A stretch of DNA of 64,000 bases, taken from Labrenzia sp. R4_2. GTDB lineage: Bacteria > Pseudomonadota > Alphaproteobacteria > Rhizobiales > Stappiaceae. The stretch spans positions 62,001 through 126,000 of the forward strand of contig NZ_JAGHRJ010000010.1 in the NCBI RefSeq assembly GCF_017743865.1. Reading direction: 5' to 3'. Position numbers and translations under genes: made by a program. Every line of letters starts with the position of its first letter. Position 1 is the first letter of the stretch. Positions 35,260 to 45,228 of the stretch are shown one piece after another. The notes below the pieces were generated by a model, which searched no databases, was not told the DNA's origin, and saw nothing but the letters and a program-made list of their open reading frames with translations.

Positions 35260-36483
35260 TCATGACCGCCCCCAGGCAGCACGCATCAGCTCTTCGATCT
35301 CACCGTTCACGGCGCTCACGGACTCCATTGCACGATCGTATGTGCTTCTCGTCAGGTTGCCCGGCCCGATCTCGTATAGCGTCTGTTTCGTCAGGCCAGC
35401 GTCGGAAATCGCGGCTGACTTGACCATCGGGTTGGTGAGAACATGGTCATCGAAAAGATTACGAAGCAGCGCAACCACTTTCGTCTGTGGAGCGTCTTGC
35501 GGCTCGTAGCGCGTCAGCAAATATCGGACGAAGTCGAACTTCAGCTGTCCTCCAGCGTCACGAACCACCCCAAGCAAGTCACGGGTCATCAGAAGGAATT
35601 GGCTCATCGATGATACGTCCAGCATCTGCGGGTGAACCGTGACAATCATCGACGTAGCAGCACAAAGGCCGCTGAGGGTCAGGAACCCGAGCTGAGGAGG
35701 GCAATCGATAACCACAACATCATAGTCATCAGCTACGTCGTCGAGGGCACTTGCGATCCGCGCGAAGAAGATCGCCCCGCCGTCGGACGCACTTCCATCG
35801 GCGAGAGCTTTCGGCGTCGTATGTTCGAACTCCATGAGTTCGAGATTGCCGGGAACGAGATCGAGACCATCGAAATACGTGTTGCGTATAACATCACTTA
35901 GTGGCCGACGATCTTCGTCATATCGGATCGCCGCGTACAGCGTCTCGTTATGGCCGACATTCAATTCGGGGAGAACACCCAAGAGCGCGGACAGGCTCGC
36001 TTGAGGATCAAGGTCAACAGCGAGCACGCGATACCCCTGAAGCGCCAGGTACTGAGCGAGGTGCGCGGAGGTGGTGGTCTTGCCTGAGCCGCCCTTAAAA
36101 TTGGTAACGGCGAGTACCTGGAGATGCTCGTTCTCCCGCCGATGCGGAACGAACTCGATCGCCTCGCGTCCACGGGCGTTTCTCGCGAATATCCGCCGTA
36201 TCTCGTTTATGTCTGAGAGGGAGTACAGGCGTCGCCCGTTTGTCGTTGTCTCCGGTTGCGGACCTTCACCGGCCAATGACATCTTACGCAGTGTCGAATC
36301 CGAAACGTCGATCAATTTCGCCGCTTCGCCCGAAGTGAATTTTCGAAGCGCCTTGCTTGCCGCAGGAGGGAAAAGCGCTTCGCTGATGCTATGCAACTGC
36401 GAGCCGAGGAGTTCAGCGTGAGCGCCGATTACATCGTCGACATCAGGAAGGTCTGATCTGTTAATCTGCATCGGAGCGTTCAC
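35260..36483 (-). CDS. repA: Plasmid partition protein RepA (ParA-like)
   Basis: 407 residues from a GTG at 36483 (GAAGAGA upstream), giving the usual RepA length; ATG at 36471 or 36537 are alternatives. An N-terminal helix-turn-helix (FTSGEAAKLIDVSDSTLRKM) binds the operator. The deviant Walker A is NFKGGSGKTTTSAHLAQ, with LAVDLDPQASLSALLG and VVIDCPPQLGFLTLSG completing the ATPase. RepA drives segregation with RepB-parS and represses the repABC promoter. It is divergent from trbB across about 500 bp. Confidence 0.95.
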   Translation of the reverse strand: MNAPMQINRSDLPDVDDVIGAHAELLGSQLHSISEALFPPAASKALRKFTSGEAAKLIDVSDSTLRKMSLAGEGPQPETTTNGRRLYSLSDINEIRRIFARNARGREAIEFVPHRRENEHLQVLAVTNFKGGSGKTTTSAHLAQYLALQGYRVLAVDLDPQASLSALLGVLPELNVGHNETLYAAIRYDEDRRPLSDVIRNTYFDGLDLVPGNLELMEFEHTTPKALADGSASDGGAIFFARIASALDDVADDYDVVVIDCPPQLGFLTLSGLCAATSMIVTVHPQMLDVSSMSQFLLMTRDLLGVVRDAGGQLKFDFVRYLLTRYEPQDAPQTKVVALLRNLFDDHVLTNPMVKSAAISDAGLTKQTLYEIGPGNLTRSTYDRAMESVSAVNGEIEELMRAAWGRS

Positions 36484-36690
36484 GCTAATCTCTTCAATCA
36501 CGGTTATTTCGCAGAACGGGCGAATTTCCGTGATCATACCCAGGAAGCGTGGCCCAGCAAGATTATTTTGGTTAACGAGCCCTTAACACGAGTCGGCTGC
36601 AAATCCGAAAGTCGCTACCAAGAGGGCTATTTTCCTTTTATCTTTCATACTGTTATCGCAGAACTCGTAAAAACGTCGCCAGATTCTTTC

Positions 36691-36708
36691 CCCGGCATAT
36701 TTGCCGGG
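36691..36708. promoter_or_regulatory. tra-box-like dyad A
   Basis: CCCGGCA-TATT-TGCCGGG, an 18-bp dyad (20 bp with the flanking C/G). No T-run follows on either strand, so it is more operator-like than a terminator. TraR-type regulators bind 18-bp dyads between repA and the tra/trb genes. Confidence 0.5.
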
Positions 36709-36849
36709 GCCCATCGATAAATCTTCCGATCGGCAAACATCGACAAGCCGAGATTCGCAGAATTCCGCCAATTTCGAACCCGACTCAGCAAAGTGAGTCG
36801 CCTCAAAGCCCCAGCCAGAAACCGTTCCAGCGCCAATCGAGGCACGATC

Positions 36850-36867
36850 CCGGCAGAACTGCCGGGA
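36850..36867. promoter_or_regulatory. tra-box-like dyad B
   Basis: CCCGGCA-GAAC-TGCCGGG, sharing both 7-bp arms with dyad A; symmetry extends to 22 bp (36848-36869). Its centre lies about 131 bp upstream of trbB, a plausible activator position. Confidence 0.5.
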
Positions 36868-36989
36868 TGACCGATTCCATCTCATGCATCAAAAGCCACA
36901 ACTCACCTTTGAGTAGCAGTGGCGGATGTGATGCAAACCTTGTTTGGTCGAAATGACGGTGCCCGGATTGCACCGAGAGGAGAGACGCA

Positions 36990-37961
36990 ATGACTGCGTC
37001 GTCCTCCCGGTCACGGCTGATCCGCAAGCTGCGCGATGCCCTCGGCGAGACGATCTGCGCCGCGCTCGAAGACGCCGATGTCGTCGAGGTGATGCTCAAT
37101 CCGGACGGACGGCTCTTCATCGAACGGCTGGGGGAGGGGATCGCGCGCATTGGTGAGCTCAAGCCCGGAGCTGCCGAGATCATCATCGGCAGCGTCGCCC
37201 ATGCGCTGCAGACGGAGGTCGATGAGGAGCAGCCGATCATCTCAGGCGAGTTGCCGATCGACGGCCATCGCTTCGAAGGCCTCTTGCCGCCGGTCGTGAG
37301 CGCACCGAGCTTCACGATCCGCCGACGTGCCTCGCGGCTGATCCCGCTGTCGGACTATGTGTCGGGCGGCGTCATGACCAAGCTGCAGGCCAGCCTGATC
37401 CGTCACGCAGTCCATGATCGGCTGAACATTGTTGTCTCGGGTGGCACCGGGTCGGGCAAGACGACCCTGGCCAACGCGGTGATCGCCGAGATCGTCAGCG
37501 AGACGCCAGCGCACCGTCTGCTTATCCTCGAGGACACGGCCGAGATCCAGTGCGCGGCGGAGAACGCGGTTTGCCTGCACACGACGGACACAGTCGACAT
37601 GGGTCGGCTACTCAAGAGCACGATGCGTCTTCGGCCAGACCGGATCATTGTGGGCGAGGTTCGGGACGGTGCAGCGCTGACGCTCCTGAAGGCTTGGAAC
37701 ACCGGTCACCCGGGCGGGATTACGACAATCCACGCAAACAACGCGCACTCCGCCCTCAGGCGCCTCGAGCAGCTCACCGCAGAAGCGAGCCAACAGCCAA
37801 TGCGCGAGGTCATCGCGGAAGCGGTCGATCTCGTCGTTTCCATCGAACGCACCGCCACAGGTCGCCGTGTCCGCGATGTGATGCGGCTCAGAGGCTTCGA
37901 CGGTGCGACTTACGAAACCGAACATCACGCACAGATCGATGAGGACAGCCATGCCGCATAA
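36990..37961 (+). CDS. trbB: Conjugal transfer ATPase TrbB
   Basis: 323 residues. VirB11-type hexameric secretion ATPase: Walker [16 protein letters not shown], an Asp-Glu-type box in [12 protein letters not shown], and [22 protein letters not shown] plus [13 protein letters not shown] of the VirB11 family. It powers pilus assembly and DNA transfer at the cytoplasmic face of the type IV secretion channel. First gene of the trb operon, strong ribosome site. The 3' end overlaps trbC by 11 bp. Confidence 0.93.
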   Translation: MTASSSRSRLIRKLRDALGETICAALEDADVVEVMLNPDGRLFIERLGEGIARIGELKPGAAEIIIGSVAHALQTEVDEEQPIISGELPIDGHRFEGLLPPVVSAPSFTIRRRASRLIPLSDYVSGGVMTKLQASLIRHAVHDRLNIVVSGGTGSGKTTLANAVIAEIVSETPAHRLLILEDTAEIQCAAENAVCLHTTDTVDMGRLLKSTMRLRPDRIIVGEVRDGAALTLLKAWNTGHPGGITTIHANNAHSALRRLEQLTAEASQQPMREVIAEAVDLVVSIERTATGRRVRDVMRLRGFDGATYETEHHAQIDEDSHAA

Positions 37962-38322
37962 GTTCCGCCGCCCCGTAACTATGGGGCTCTTGATTGCCGT
38001 CGCCTGCGCCGCCGCAACGCCGGCGCTTGCCAGCTCCGGCGGCAGCCTGCCCTGGGAAGGGCCTTTGCAGACGATCCAGGAATCGATCACGGGGCCGGTG
38101 GCGGGCTTCATCGCCCTTGCCGCCGTCGCGGTCGCCGGCGGCATGCTGATCTTCGGCGGCGAGCTCAACGATTTCGCGCGACGGCTGATGTATGTCGTGC
38201 TCGTCGCCGGCATCCTGCTTGGCGCAACGCAGATCGTTGGTCTGTTCGGCGCATCGGGCGCCTCGATTGATCTCCCTGGTCAGGCGGACCTGAGTGCGGC
38301 GGGGGAGGGGAGCGATGGCTGA
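37951..38322 (+). CDS. trbC: Conjugal transfer pilin TrbC
   Basis: 123 residues from ATG 37951. Long signal sequence ending TPALAS, then two hydrophobic segments ([45 protein letters not shown]), as in VirB2/TrbC pilins that are processed, and in some cases cyclised, to form the pilus. Overlaps trbB upstream and trbD downstream. Confidence 0.9.
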   Translation: MPHKFRRPVTMGLLIAVACAAATPALASSGGSLPWEGPLQTIQESITGPVAGFIALAAVAVAGGMLIFGGELNDFARRLMYVVLVAGILLGATQIVGLFGASGASIDLPGQADLSAAGEGSDG

Positions 38323-38614
38323 ATCCGTTGCTCCCCTCGCTACCGCGCGGATCCATCGCGCGCTGTCGCGGCCGAACCATCTGATGGGCGCGGACCGCGA
38401 GCTCGTGCTCGTGACCGGTCTGGCGACGGTCATCCTGATCTTCGTCGTGCTGACCTGGTTCTCGGTGTTGCTGGGCATTGCGATCTGGATCAGCGTTGTC
38501 GGCGTGCTGCGCATCATGGCGAAAGCCGACCCGATGATGCGGCAGGTCTATCTGCGCCACATCGGATACCGGCCGAGCTATCGGCCGACATCGTCACCCT
38601 GGCGGAGGTACTGA
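38315..38614 (+). CDS. trbD: Conjugal transfer protein TrbD
   Basis: 99 residues, VirB3-like inner-membrane protein. Start ATG 38315, GGGGAGGGG-rich site just upstream. One or two hydrophobic segments ([33 protein letters not shown]) and a basic C-terminus. Works with TrbE in pilus biogenesis. Confidence 0.88.
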   Translation: MAESVAPLATARIHRALSRPNHLMGADRELVLVTGLATVILIFVVLTWFSVLLGIAIWISVVGVLRIMAKADPMMRQVYLRHIGYRPSYRPTSSPWRRY

Positions 38615-38620
38615 CCGACC

Positions 38621-41068
38621 ATGGTGGCCCTCAAGCAATTCCGGAACTCAAAACCGTCCTTTTCCGACCTGTTGCCCTATGCCGGTCTGGTTGCCGACGG
38701 GGTCATCCTGTTGAAGGACGGTTCGCTGATGGCCGGATGGTATTTCGCCGGGCCGGATTCAGAGAGCTCCACCAATATCGAGCGCAACGAGGTCTCGCGG
38801 CAGATCAACGCCGTCCTCTCGCGGCTCGGGTCGGGCTGGATGATCCAGGTCGAGGCGGTTCGCGTCCCCACAACGGCCTATCCCGCGCGCGAGGATTGCC
38901 ATTTCCCCGACCCGGTGACCCGCGCCATCGACGAGCAGCGTCGCGACCATTTCATGGCCGAGCGCGGCCACTACGAAAGCCAGCATGCGCTGATCCTGAC
39001 CTATCGGCCGCCGGAGCCGCGCCGTTCGGCCATGGCCCGTTACGTCTATTCGGACGAAGGAAGTCGGTCGCAAACCTATGCCGACGGGGTGCTGACCTCT
39101 TTCCAGACCTCGATCCGGGAGGTCGAACAATATCTCGGTAATGTTCTGATGATCCGCCGCATGGTCACGCGGACGGTCGTTCATCCGGAGAGCGGCGACG
39201 AAGCGCGCTACGACGAACTCTTCCAGTTCATCCGGTTCTGCATTTTCGGCGGGAACTATCCGGTCAGACTGCCGGCAATCCCGATGTATCTCGACTGGCT
39301 GGTGACGGCCGAATTCCATCACGGGCTCTCGCCCATGGTCGATGGCAGCTATCTCGCCGTCGTCGGCATCGACGGGTTTCCGGCCGAGAGCTGGCCCGGC
39401 ATCCTCAATTCGCTCGACCTGATGCCGTTGACCTATCGCTGGTCAAGCCGGTTCATTTTCCTTGACGACCAGGAAGCGCGGCAAAAACTCGAGCGCACCC
39501 GCAAGAAGTGGCAGCAAAAGGTACGTCCCTTCTTCGATCAGCTCTTTCAGACCCAGAGCCGTTCGGTCGACCAGGACGCCATGACCATGGTCGCCGAGAC
39601 CGAGGACGCGATCGCCGCGGCATCATCTCAACTCGTTGCCTATGGCTATTATACGCCCGTCATCGTGATGTTCGACACGGATGAAGCCCGTTTGCGCGAT
39701 CAGGCAGAGGCCGTCCGGAGGCTCATCCAGGCGGAAGGCTTCGGCGCCCGCATCGAAACCCTCAACGCCACTGAGGCCTATCTCGGCAGCCTGCCGGGGA
39801 ACAGCTACGCAAATGTCCGCGAACCGCTGATCAACACCCGCAACCTTGCCGATCTCATTCCGGTCAATTCCGTCTGGGCGGGTAGCGCCGTCGCGCCATG
39901 TCCGTTCTATCCGCCCAACGCCCCGCCGCTGATGCAGGTCGCCAGCGGCTCGTCTCCCTTCCGGTTGAATCTTCACGTCGACGACGTCGGTCACACGCTG
40001 ATCTTCGGCCCGACGGGATCGGGCAAGTCGACACTGCTGGCGCTGATCGCCGCACAGTTCCGGCGCTACGAGCACGCGCAGATCTTCGCATTCGATAAGG
40101 GCAAGTCGCTCTATCCGCTGACCAGGGCCGCCAGCGGAGATCACTACGAGATCGGTGCAGGGGAGGGGACAGCGCTCGCTTTCTGCCCGCTGGCCGAGCT
40201 CTCGACGGATGGTGATCGTGCGTGGGCCGCCGAGTGGGTCGAGACGCTCGTCGCAATGCAGGGTGTGACGATCACGCCGGACCACCGCAATGCGATCGCC
40301 CGGCAGATCGGTCTCCTGGCGGACGCTCGCGGGCGCTCGCTGTCCGATTTCGTCAGTGGCGTGCAGATGCGCGAGATCAAGACCGCCCTGCAGCACTACA
40401 CGGTCGACGGGCCGATGGGTCAGCTCCTCGATGCGGAAGAGGATGGTCTGACGCTTGGATCGTTCCAGACTTTCGAGGTCGAGGAACTGATGAATATGGG
40501 CGAGCGCAATCTCGTGCCCGTATTGCTCTATCTCTTCCGCCGGATCGAAAAGCGCCTCACCGGGAGCCCAAGCCTCATCGTCCTCGACGAGGCCTGGCTG
40601 ATGCTCGGCCATCCGATGTTCCGCGACAAGATCAGGGAATGGCTGAAGGTGTTGCGCAAGGCCAATTGCGCGGTCGTCCTTGCCACTCAGTCGATCTCGG
40701 ATGCGGAGCAGTCCGGCATCATCGATGTCTTGAAGGAGAGCTGCCCGACCAAGATTTGCCTGCCTAATGGAGCGGCGCGGGAATCGGGCACGCGCGAGTT
40801 CTACGAACGGATCGGGTTCAACGACCGGCAGATCGAAATCGTCGCCACGGCTATTCCCAAGCGCGAATACTACGTCGCCTCGCCCGAAGGCCGGCGACTT
40901 TTCGATATGTCGCTCGGGCCCGTTGCGCTCGCCTTCGTCGGGGCTTCGGGCAAGGACAATCTCAAACGCATTGATCAGCTCAGCGAGGCGCATGGCGAGG
41001 AATGGCCGGCGGCCTGGCTGGAGGAAAGGGGAGTGGATGATGCCAAGCGCATTCTCACGCACAGCTAG
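38621..41068 (+). CDS. trbE: Conjugal transfer ATPase TrbE
   Basis: 815 residues, VirB4-type ATPase. The N-terminal CagE/TrbE/VirB domain (SDLLPYAGLVADGVILLKDGS) is followed by a C-terminal ATPase with Walker A FGPTGSGKSTLLALIAAQF, Walker B SLIVLDEAWLMLG and a late VVLATQSISDAEQSG. It energises pilus and channel assembly. Length and motifs are complete. It overlaps trbJ by about 30 bp. Confidence 0.94.
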   Translation: MVALKQFRNSKPSFSDLLPYAGLVADGVILLKDGSLMAGWYFAGPDSESSTNIERNEVSRQINAVLSRLGSGWMIQVEAVRVPTTAYPAREDCHFPDPVTRAIDEQRRDHFMAERGHYESQHALILTYRPPEPRRSAMARYVYSDEGSRSQTYADGVLTSFQTSIREVEQYLGNVLMIRRMVTRTVVHPESGDEARYDELFQFIRFCIFGGNYPVRLPAIPMYLDWLVTAEFHHGLSPMVDGSYLAVVGIDGFPAESWPGILNSLDLMPLTYRWSSRFIFLDDQEARQKLERTRKKWQQKVRPFFDQLFQTQSRSVDQDAMTMVAETEDAIAAASSQLVAYGYYTPVIVMFDTDEARLRDQAEAVRRLIQAEGFGARIETLNATEAYLGSLPGNSYANVREPLINTRNLADLIPVNSVWAGSAVAPCPFYPPNAPPLMQVASGSSPFRLNLHVDDVGHTLIFGPTGSGKSTLLALIAAQFRRYEHAQIFAFDKGKSLYPLTRAASGDHYEIGAGEGTALAFCPLAELSTDGDRAWAAEWVETLVAMQGVTITPDHRNAIARQIGLLADARGRSLSDFVSGVQMREIKTALQHYTVDGPMGQLLDAEEDGLTLGSFQTFEVEELMNMGERNLVPVLLYLFRRIEKRLTGSPSLIVLDEAWLMLGHPMFRDKIREWLKVLRKANCAVVLATQSISDAEQSGIIDVLKESCPTKICLPNGAARESGTREFYERIGFNDRQIEIVATAIPKREYYVASPEGRRLFDMSLGPVALAFVGASGKDNLKRIDQLSEAHGEEWPAAWLEERGVDDAKRILTHS

Positions 41069-41837
41069 GATTGCGATAGCCGTAATCCTCTCAGCCTCGT
41101 CGGTCACAAGCACCCAGGCTGGCGGTGGCGGGTTCTTCGGAGCGACGGAATTCACGCAGATCCTCAACAATGGCGAGTTGGTCGGTCTCGTCGGCCAGTC
41201 GGCCGAGCAAATCCAGAATCAGGTCACCCAGATCACGCAGCTCGCCGAGCAGATCCAGAACCAGCTGAGGATCTACGAGAACATGCTGCAGAACACGCTG
41301 ACGCTGCCGAGCCATGTCTGGGGCCAGGTCGAAAGCGATTTGATGCAGTTGCAGAGCCTCGTCCAGCAGGGTCAATCGATCGCCTTCTCGATGGGCAATG
41401 CCGATGACGTGCTGCGGCAGCGGTTCGAGAGCTTTGCCGATTTCAAGTCAGACCTCGCCAACGGGCAGACCTTCTCGTCGAGCTATCAGGACTGGTCCGA
41501 CACCAACCGCGACACGATCGGAGCGACACTCAGGGCGGCGGGACTGACGGCCGACCAGTTCAGCTCCGAGGAATCGACGATGAGCCAGCTCCGGTCGATG
41601 TCGCAGTCCTCGGTCGGCCAGATGCAGGCGCTGCAGGTCGGCCATGAGATCGCCGCCCAGCAGGTCGCCCAGGCACAGAAGCTGCGCGGGCTCGTGTCGC
41701 AACAGGTGACGATGATGGGCACCTGGTATCAGTCCGAGCAAGCGGCAAAGGACCTCGCGCAGAATCGCCGTGAGGAGTTCTTCGATTCGACCACACCGTC
41801 GACATCCGGCGGACAGACGATGGAACCGCGCTGGTGA
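41037..41837 (+). CDS. trbJ: Conjugal transfer protein TrbJ
   Basis: 266 residues, VirB5-like periplasmic/pilus-tip protein. Signal peptide with cleavage near STQA, then a long coiled-coil-prone Gln-rich stretch (SAEQIQNQVTQITQLAEQIQ; QALQVGHEIAAQQVAQAQKL). Either of two adjacent ATG codons (41037 or 41040) could start it; a GAGGAAAGGGG site lies just upstream. Confidence 0.9.
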   Translation: MMPSAFSRTARIAIAVILSASSVTSTQAGGGGFFGATEFTQILNNGELVGLVGQSAEQIQNQVTQITQLAEQIQNQLRIYENMLQNTLTLPSHVWGQVESDLMQLQSLVQQGQSIAFSMGNADDVLRQRFESFADFKSDLANGQTFSSSYQDWSDTNRDTIGATLRAAGLTADQFSSEESTMSQLRSMSQSSVGQMQALQVGHEIAAQQVAQAQKLRGLVSQQVTMMGTWYQSEQAAKDLAQNRREEFFDSTTPSTSGGQTMEPRW

Positions 41838-42037
41838 TCAGGCTCTTCATCATCGCCATCTGCGCGATCGTCGTTGTCGTCGTCGGCATCGTTGTCTGGA
41901 ACGTAACCACACAACCGGAAGCGCCGGCGGCGGCCGCCGCGCCGGAACGGCAGCACTTCGATCTCGAGGGCGGCCAGGAGATGCGACCGCGCTGGGGTAA
42001 GTCGGAAGGCGGGGCCGATGGCACGTCCGGAAACTAG
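41834..42037 (+). CDS. trbK: Putative entry-exclusion protein TrbK
   Basis: 67 residues from a GTG overlapping the trbJ stop. An N-terminal hydrophobic segment (LFIIAICAIVVVVVGIVVW) precedes an Ala/Pro-rich, then polar, tail containing FDLEGGQEMRPRWG. There is no lipobox Cys, unlike RP4 TrbK; it resembles the alternative TrbK form of alphaproteobacterial plasmids. It should hinder mating with cells already holding the plasmid. Confidence 0.75.
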   Translation: MIRLFIIAICAIVVVVVGIVVWNVTTQPEAPAAAAAPERQHFDLEGGQEMRPRWGKSEGGADGTSGN

Positions 42038-43184
42038 GCTCGCCCTTATCCTGATCGGAGGCGTCTCTCTCTGGGCCAATCCCGCACTGGCCCAGGAAGG
42101 CAGCTTGCTGACCAGTCTCGAAAACGAGATCGCGACAGCCGCTCAGGGCTGGGAAACAACGATCCTTGACGCGGCGCGGTCTCTGTTCTGGATCCTCGCC
42201 GGCATCGAGGTCGGGATCGCCGCCGTGTGGCTGGCGATCTCGGCGGCGTCTCTCGACACCTGGTTCGCCGAGCTTGTCCGCCGCATCATGTTCATCGGTC
42301 TATTCGTCTTCATTCTCGAACAGGGTCCGGATTTTACGAAAGCGGTCGTCGACAGCCTGTTCCAGATCGGCGCCGACGGCGGTTCGGCTTCCCCCGCGAA
42401 CGTGTTCAATGCAGGGCTTGAGGTCGCGAGCGCCATGTCCGCCAAGGCGCAGTTCGGCCTGTTCGAGGACAACGCGCTGGCGATCGCGGCCGTCTTCGCA
42501 ATGGTCATCACGGTCATCTGCTTCAGCCTGGTCGCGGCGATCTTCGTTTCGGTCATGGTGGAGATGTATGTCGGGCTTCTGGCCGGCATGATCATGCTCG
42601 GTCTGGGAGGCTCGAGCTTCACCAAGGACTTCTCGGTCCGCTACCTGATCTATGCGTTTTCCGTCGGCATGAAGCTGATGGCGCTGGTGATGATCGCGCG
42701 GATCGGGTCTGAGGTTCTGATCAACCTCGCCAATTCGCCGACGACGGGCGACGAGTTTCTGGCGACGCTGGCGATCGCCGGCATCTCTGTCGTGGTGTTC
42801 GTCATCGCGATGTATGTCCCCAACATCGTGCAGGGCATGGTTCAGGGCGTCTCGGTCACGGGCGGAATGGAGACCATCCGTCACGGGGCCCAGGCGGCAA
42901 GCTTCGCGGCAGGCGGCGCGGCGCTGGCCGTGGGCGGGGCGCGGGCAGGGGCGGCGGCCTATTCCGATGCCCGCGCCGCCGGCAGTTCATTCGGAGGCGC
43001 GGCTCTCAAGGGCATGGCGAGCGGCATGGACGCCGCTGGCGGTGCCGCCGCCTCGGCCGCCCGCGACAAGGCGATCGGTGTTCCGGGCACGTGGGGCGCT
43101 TCGACCCTTGGACTTGCCAACGCCAAGCTTGGCCAGTCCCAAGGCCGTCCCGCCTCCCGACCGAACCGTGACGAGAAAGCGTGA
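42018..43184 (+). CDS. trbL: Conjugal transfer protein TrbL
   Basis: 388 residues, VirB6-like polytopic inner-membrane channel protein. Signal-like N-terminus ending NPALAQ, then about six hydrophobic segments ([59 protein letters not shown]). The C-terminus is Ala/Gly-rich and soluble, which is normal for TrbL. Overlaps trbK by 20 bp. Confidence 0.92.
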   Translation: MARPETRLALILIGGVSLWANPALAQEGSLLTSLENEIATAAQGWETTILDAARSLFWILAGIEVGIAAVWLAISAASLDTWFAELVRRIMFIGLFVFILEQGPDFTKAVVDSLFQIGADGGSASPANVFNAGLEVASAMSAKAQFGLFEDNALAIAAVFAMVITVICFSLVAAIFVSVMVEMYVGLLAGMIMLGLGGSSFTKDFSVRYLIYAFSVGMKLMALVMIARIGSEVLINLANSPTTGDEFLATLAIAGISVVVFVIAMYVPNIVQGMVQGVSVTGGMETIRHGAQAASFAAGGAALAVGGARAGAAAYSDARAAGSSFGGAALKGMASGMDAAGGAAASAARDKAIGVPGTWGASTLGLANAKLGQSQGRPASRPNRDEKA

Positions 43185-43192
43185 CAGAAACC

Positions 43193-43855
43193 ATGGCCAG
43201 AACCACTATTCCGGAAAATCCCTACCTCGCCGCACGCCAGGAATGGAACGAGCGCTACGGGTCATATGTGAAGGCAGCCGCAGCCTGGAGGATCGTTGGC
43301 GTGACCGGCATGCTCATGGCGGTCATCGGATTTTCCTACGCGCTCTATCAGAGCACGCAGGTCAAGCTGGTCCCTTATGTCGTCGAGGTCGACAAGCTCG
43401 GCACGGCTGCAACGACAGGGTTCCCGCAACAGATCGAGTACGCGGACCCACGCGTCGTGCGCGCGACGCTCGGGAGCTTCGTATCGAACTTCCGCTCGGT
43501 GACGCCCGACACCGTCGTCCAGAAGCAATATATCGATCGGGCTTATGCGCATCTCAGGTCGCCCGACCCGGCGACCGAAAAGGTCAATGCCTGGTTCCGG
43601 AGCAACTCACCGTTTGACCGCGCGCGGTCTCTGACCGTCGCGGTCGAGGTGACCAATATCGTGCCGCTCTCCAATCAGAGCTACCAGATCGACTGGACTG
43701 AGTATGAGCGGGATCGGCAGGGCAAGGAGCTCGCGACCAGACGGTTCCGTGGTGTCGCCACCGTGACGCTGACCCCGCCGCAGGACGAGGCGGTGATCCG
43801 CCTCAACCCCATCGGACTTTACTTGAAGGATTTTGACTGGACGGCGCAGCTCTGA
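43193..43855 (+). CDS. trbF: Conjugal transfer protein TrbF
   Basis: 220 residues from ATG 43193 (a GTG at 43181 would overlap the trbL stop and add four residues). VirB8-like: a short cytoplasmic segment ([24 protein letters not shown]), one membrane helix ([18 protein letters not shown]), then the periplasmic NTF2-like domain ([22 protein letters not shown]). Scaffold of the transfer channel. Confidence 0.92.
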   Translation: MARTTIPENPYLAARQEWNERYGSYVKAAAAWRIVGVTGMLMAVIGFSYALYQSTQVKLVPYVVEVDKLGTAATTGFPQQIEYADPRVVRATLGSFVSNFRSVTPDTVVQKQYIDRAYAHLRSPDPATEKVNAWFRSNSPFDRARSLTVAVEVTNIVPLSNQSYQIDWTEYERDRQGKELATRRFRGVATVTLTPPQDEAVIRLNPIGLYLKDFDWTAQL

Positions 43856-43931
43856 GCCGCATTGGCGCCAGACGGCAACGTCTGGGGCAAAGACATGCGG
43901 CCCACCTGAATGGGCCCCGGAGGATAGGTGA

Positions 43932-44756
43932 ATGAAAAAAAAGAAAATCCGCAGCATCGCGCTTTGCGCCGGCATGATGATCGCGGCCGCTACGCTGCCC
44001 GCATACGGACAGCAGCTCACAAGCAACGAAGCGCGCGGCACGCAGCTCTCCGGCCAATGGCAGCACCGGCAGGGCGTCGTGACGCGCGGCGCTGACGGCA
44101 AGGTGATTTTCCTTTACGGCGAGGTTCAGCCGTCAGTCGTCTGCTCGCCGCTGCAGGTCTGCGATATCGAGCTTCAGGCCGGGGAGGTCTTGCGCGACGT
44201 CCTTCTTGGCGACACCGTGCGCTGGAAGGTCGAACCGGCAACCTCCGGTGCGCCGAGCGGGCAGGCGATTCACCTGATCGTCAAACCGTCCGAAGCTGGT
44301 CTGGTCACCTCGATGGTCGTGACCACCTCGCGGCGGACCTATCATATTCAGCTCAAATCGCATCACAGCCAATATATGGCCCGCGTCGGCTTCGATTATC
44401 CTGAAGACATCAATGCGCGGTTTGCTGAAATCAATGCGCGCATCGAGGCGAGCGTTGTGCCGGGCGCAGGCGTGCCCGCCGACCAGCTGGACTTCGCATT
44501 CCACATCAGCGGCGCGGCGCGTTGGCGGCCGACCCGGATCTACAGCGACGGGATGAAGACCTACATCCAGTTTCCGTCCTCGTTGTCAGGGCAGGAGGCC
44601 CCGGTCCTGTTCGTCGTTTCCGGCGGTGAGAACCGGATCGTCAATTACCGCATGAACGGCGCGATGATGGTCGTCGACTACAACATCGATCGCGCGATCC
44701 TGGTGTCGGGCGTCGGCCGGCAGCAGCAGAAGATCACGATCCGGCGGGGAGGGTAG
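43932..44756 (+). CDS. trbG: Conjugal transfer protein TrbG
   Basis: 274 residues, VirB9-like. Signal peptide with cleavage near LPAYGQ, then beta-rich domains with the family patterns [20 protein letters not shown] and [17 protein letters not shown]. It forms the outer core complex with TrbH and TrbI. A 76-bp gap before it is the largest between trbB and trbI and may carry a small internal signal, but none is clear. Confidence 0.92.
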   Translation: MKKKKIRSIALCAGMMIAAATLPAYGQQLTSNEARGTQLSGQWQHRQGVVTRGADGKVIFLYGEVQPSVVCSPLQVCDIELQAGEVLRDVLLGDTVRWKVEPATSGAPSGQAIHLIVKPSEAGLVTSMVVTTSRRTYHIQLKSHHSQYMARVGFDYPEDINARFAEINARIEASVVPGAGVPADQLDFAFHISGAARWRPTRIYSDGMKTYIQFPSSLSGQEAPVLFVVSGGENRIVNYRMNGAMMVVDYNIDRAILVSGVGRQQQKITIRRGG

Positions 44757-44760
44757 GGCG

Positions 44761-45228
44761 ATGCGCGCGATCAGAAACCTGCTCCGTCTCCCGGCCGCCC
44801 TGGTGCTCCTGACGATGCTGGCTGCGTGCCAGACGATGAGTGGACCCGGCCTCATCCGGAGCGAAGTCACGGCCCAACTCACGCCGGAATCGGCGAATGC
44901 CATTGCCGGCGACATGGTGGGGCGGCTGGCGGAGCAGGTCGGGCCGGGCACGACCACGATCAAGCTGCGCGGAAGTGACACCCTGTTCGGCCTGGCCCTC
45001 GAGGCGGCGCTTCGCGAATGTGGCTATGCCGTTGTCACCGATCAGGCGACCGAGGGAACCGCGGTGACGCCGCTGGCCTATTCGATCGATCCTTTCGAGG
45101 GCGGCATGCTGGTGCGGCTCTCGACCCTGAAGGTCGAGCTGACCCGCATGTACACGCTCAGCGCCACGGGCGCGACACCGGCCAGCCCGTTGTCTGTCAT
45201 GCAGCGCGGATCGGATGGCGCATCATGA
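44761..45228 (+). CDS. trbH: Conjugal transfer lipoprotein TrbH
   Basis: 155 residues with a lipoprotein signal (LVLLTMLAACQTM, lipobox LAAC). VirB7-like partner of TrbG in the outer-membrane ring, though longer than VirB7. It overlaps trbI by 4 bp and lies 4 bp behind trbG. Confidence 0.88.
   Translation: MRAIRNLLRLPAALVLLTMLAACQTMSGPGLIRSEVTAQLTPESANAIAGDMVGRLAEQVGPGTTTIKLRGSDTLFGLALEAALRECGYAVVTDQATEGTAVTPLAYSIDPFEGGMLVRLSTLKVELTRMYTLSATGATPASPLSVMQRGSDGAS

Larger units (their letters stand above)
36484..36989. other. repA-trbB divergent intergenic region
   Basis: About 500 bp without a supportable gene. In Ti-type plasmids the AHL synthase gene traI is the first gene of the trb operon at this place; here no luxI-like frame exists. 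The region holds two related 18-bp dyads (listed separately), a GAGAGGAGAGA ribosome site for trbB, and presumably both promoters. Confidence 0.7.

Noticed and set aside
36690-36869. The two CCCGGCA dyads as rho-independent terminators
   Set aside because: Neither is followed by a T-run on either strand, and both lie between divergent promoters rather than after genes.
39623-41170. 515-codon minus-strand frame inside trbE
   Set aside because: Antisense shadow of a clearly recognised TrbE ATPase.
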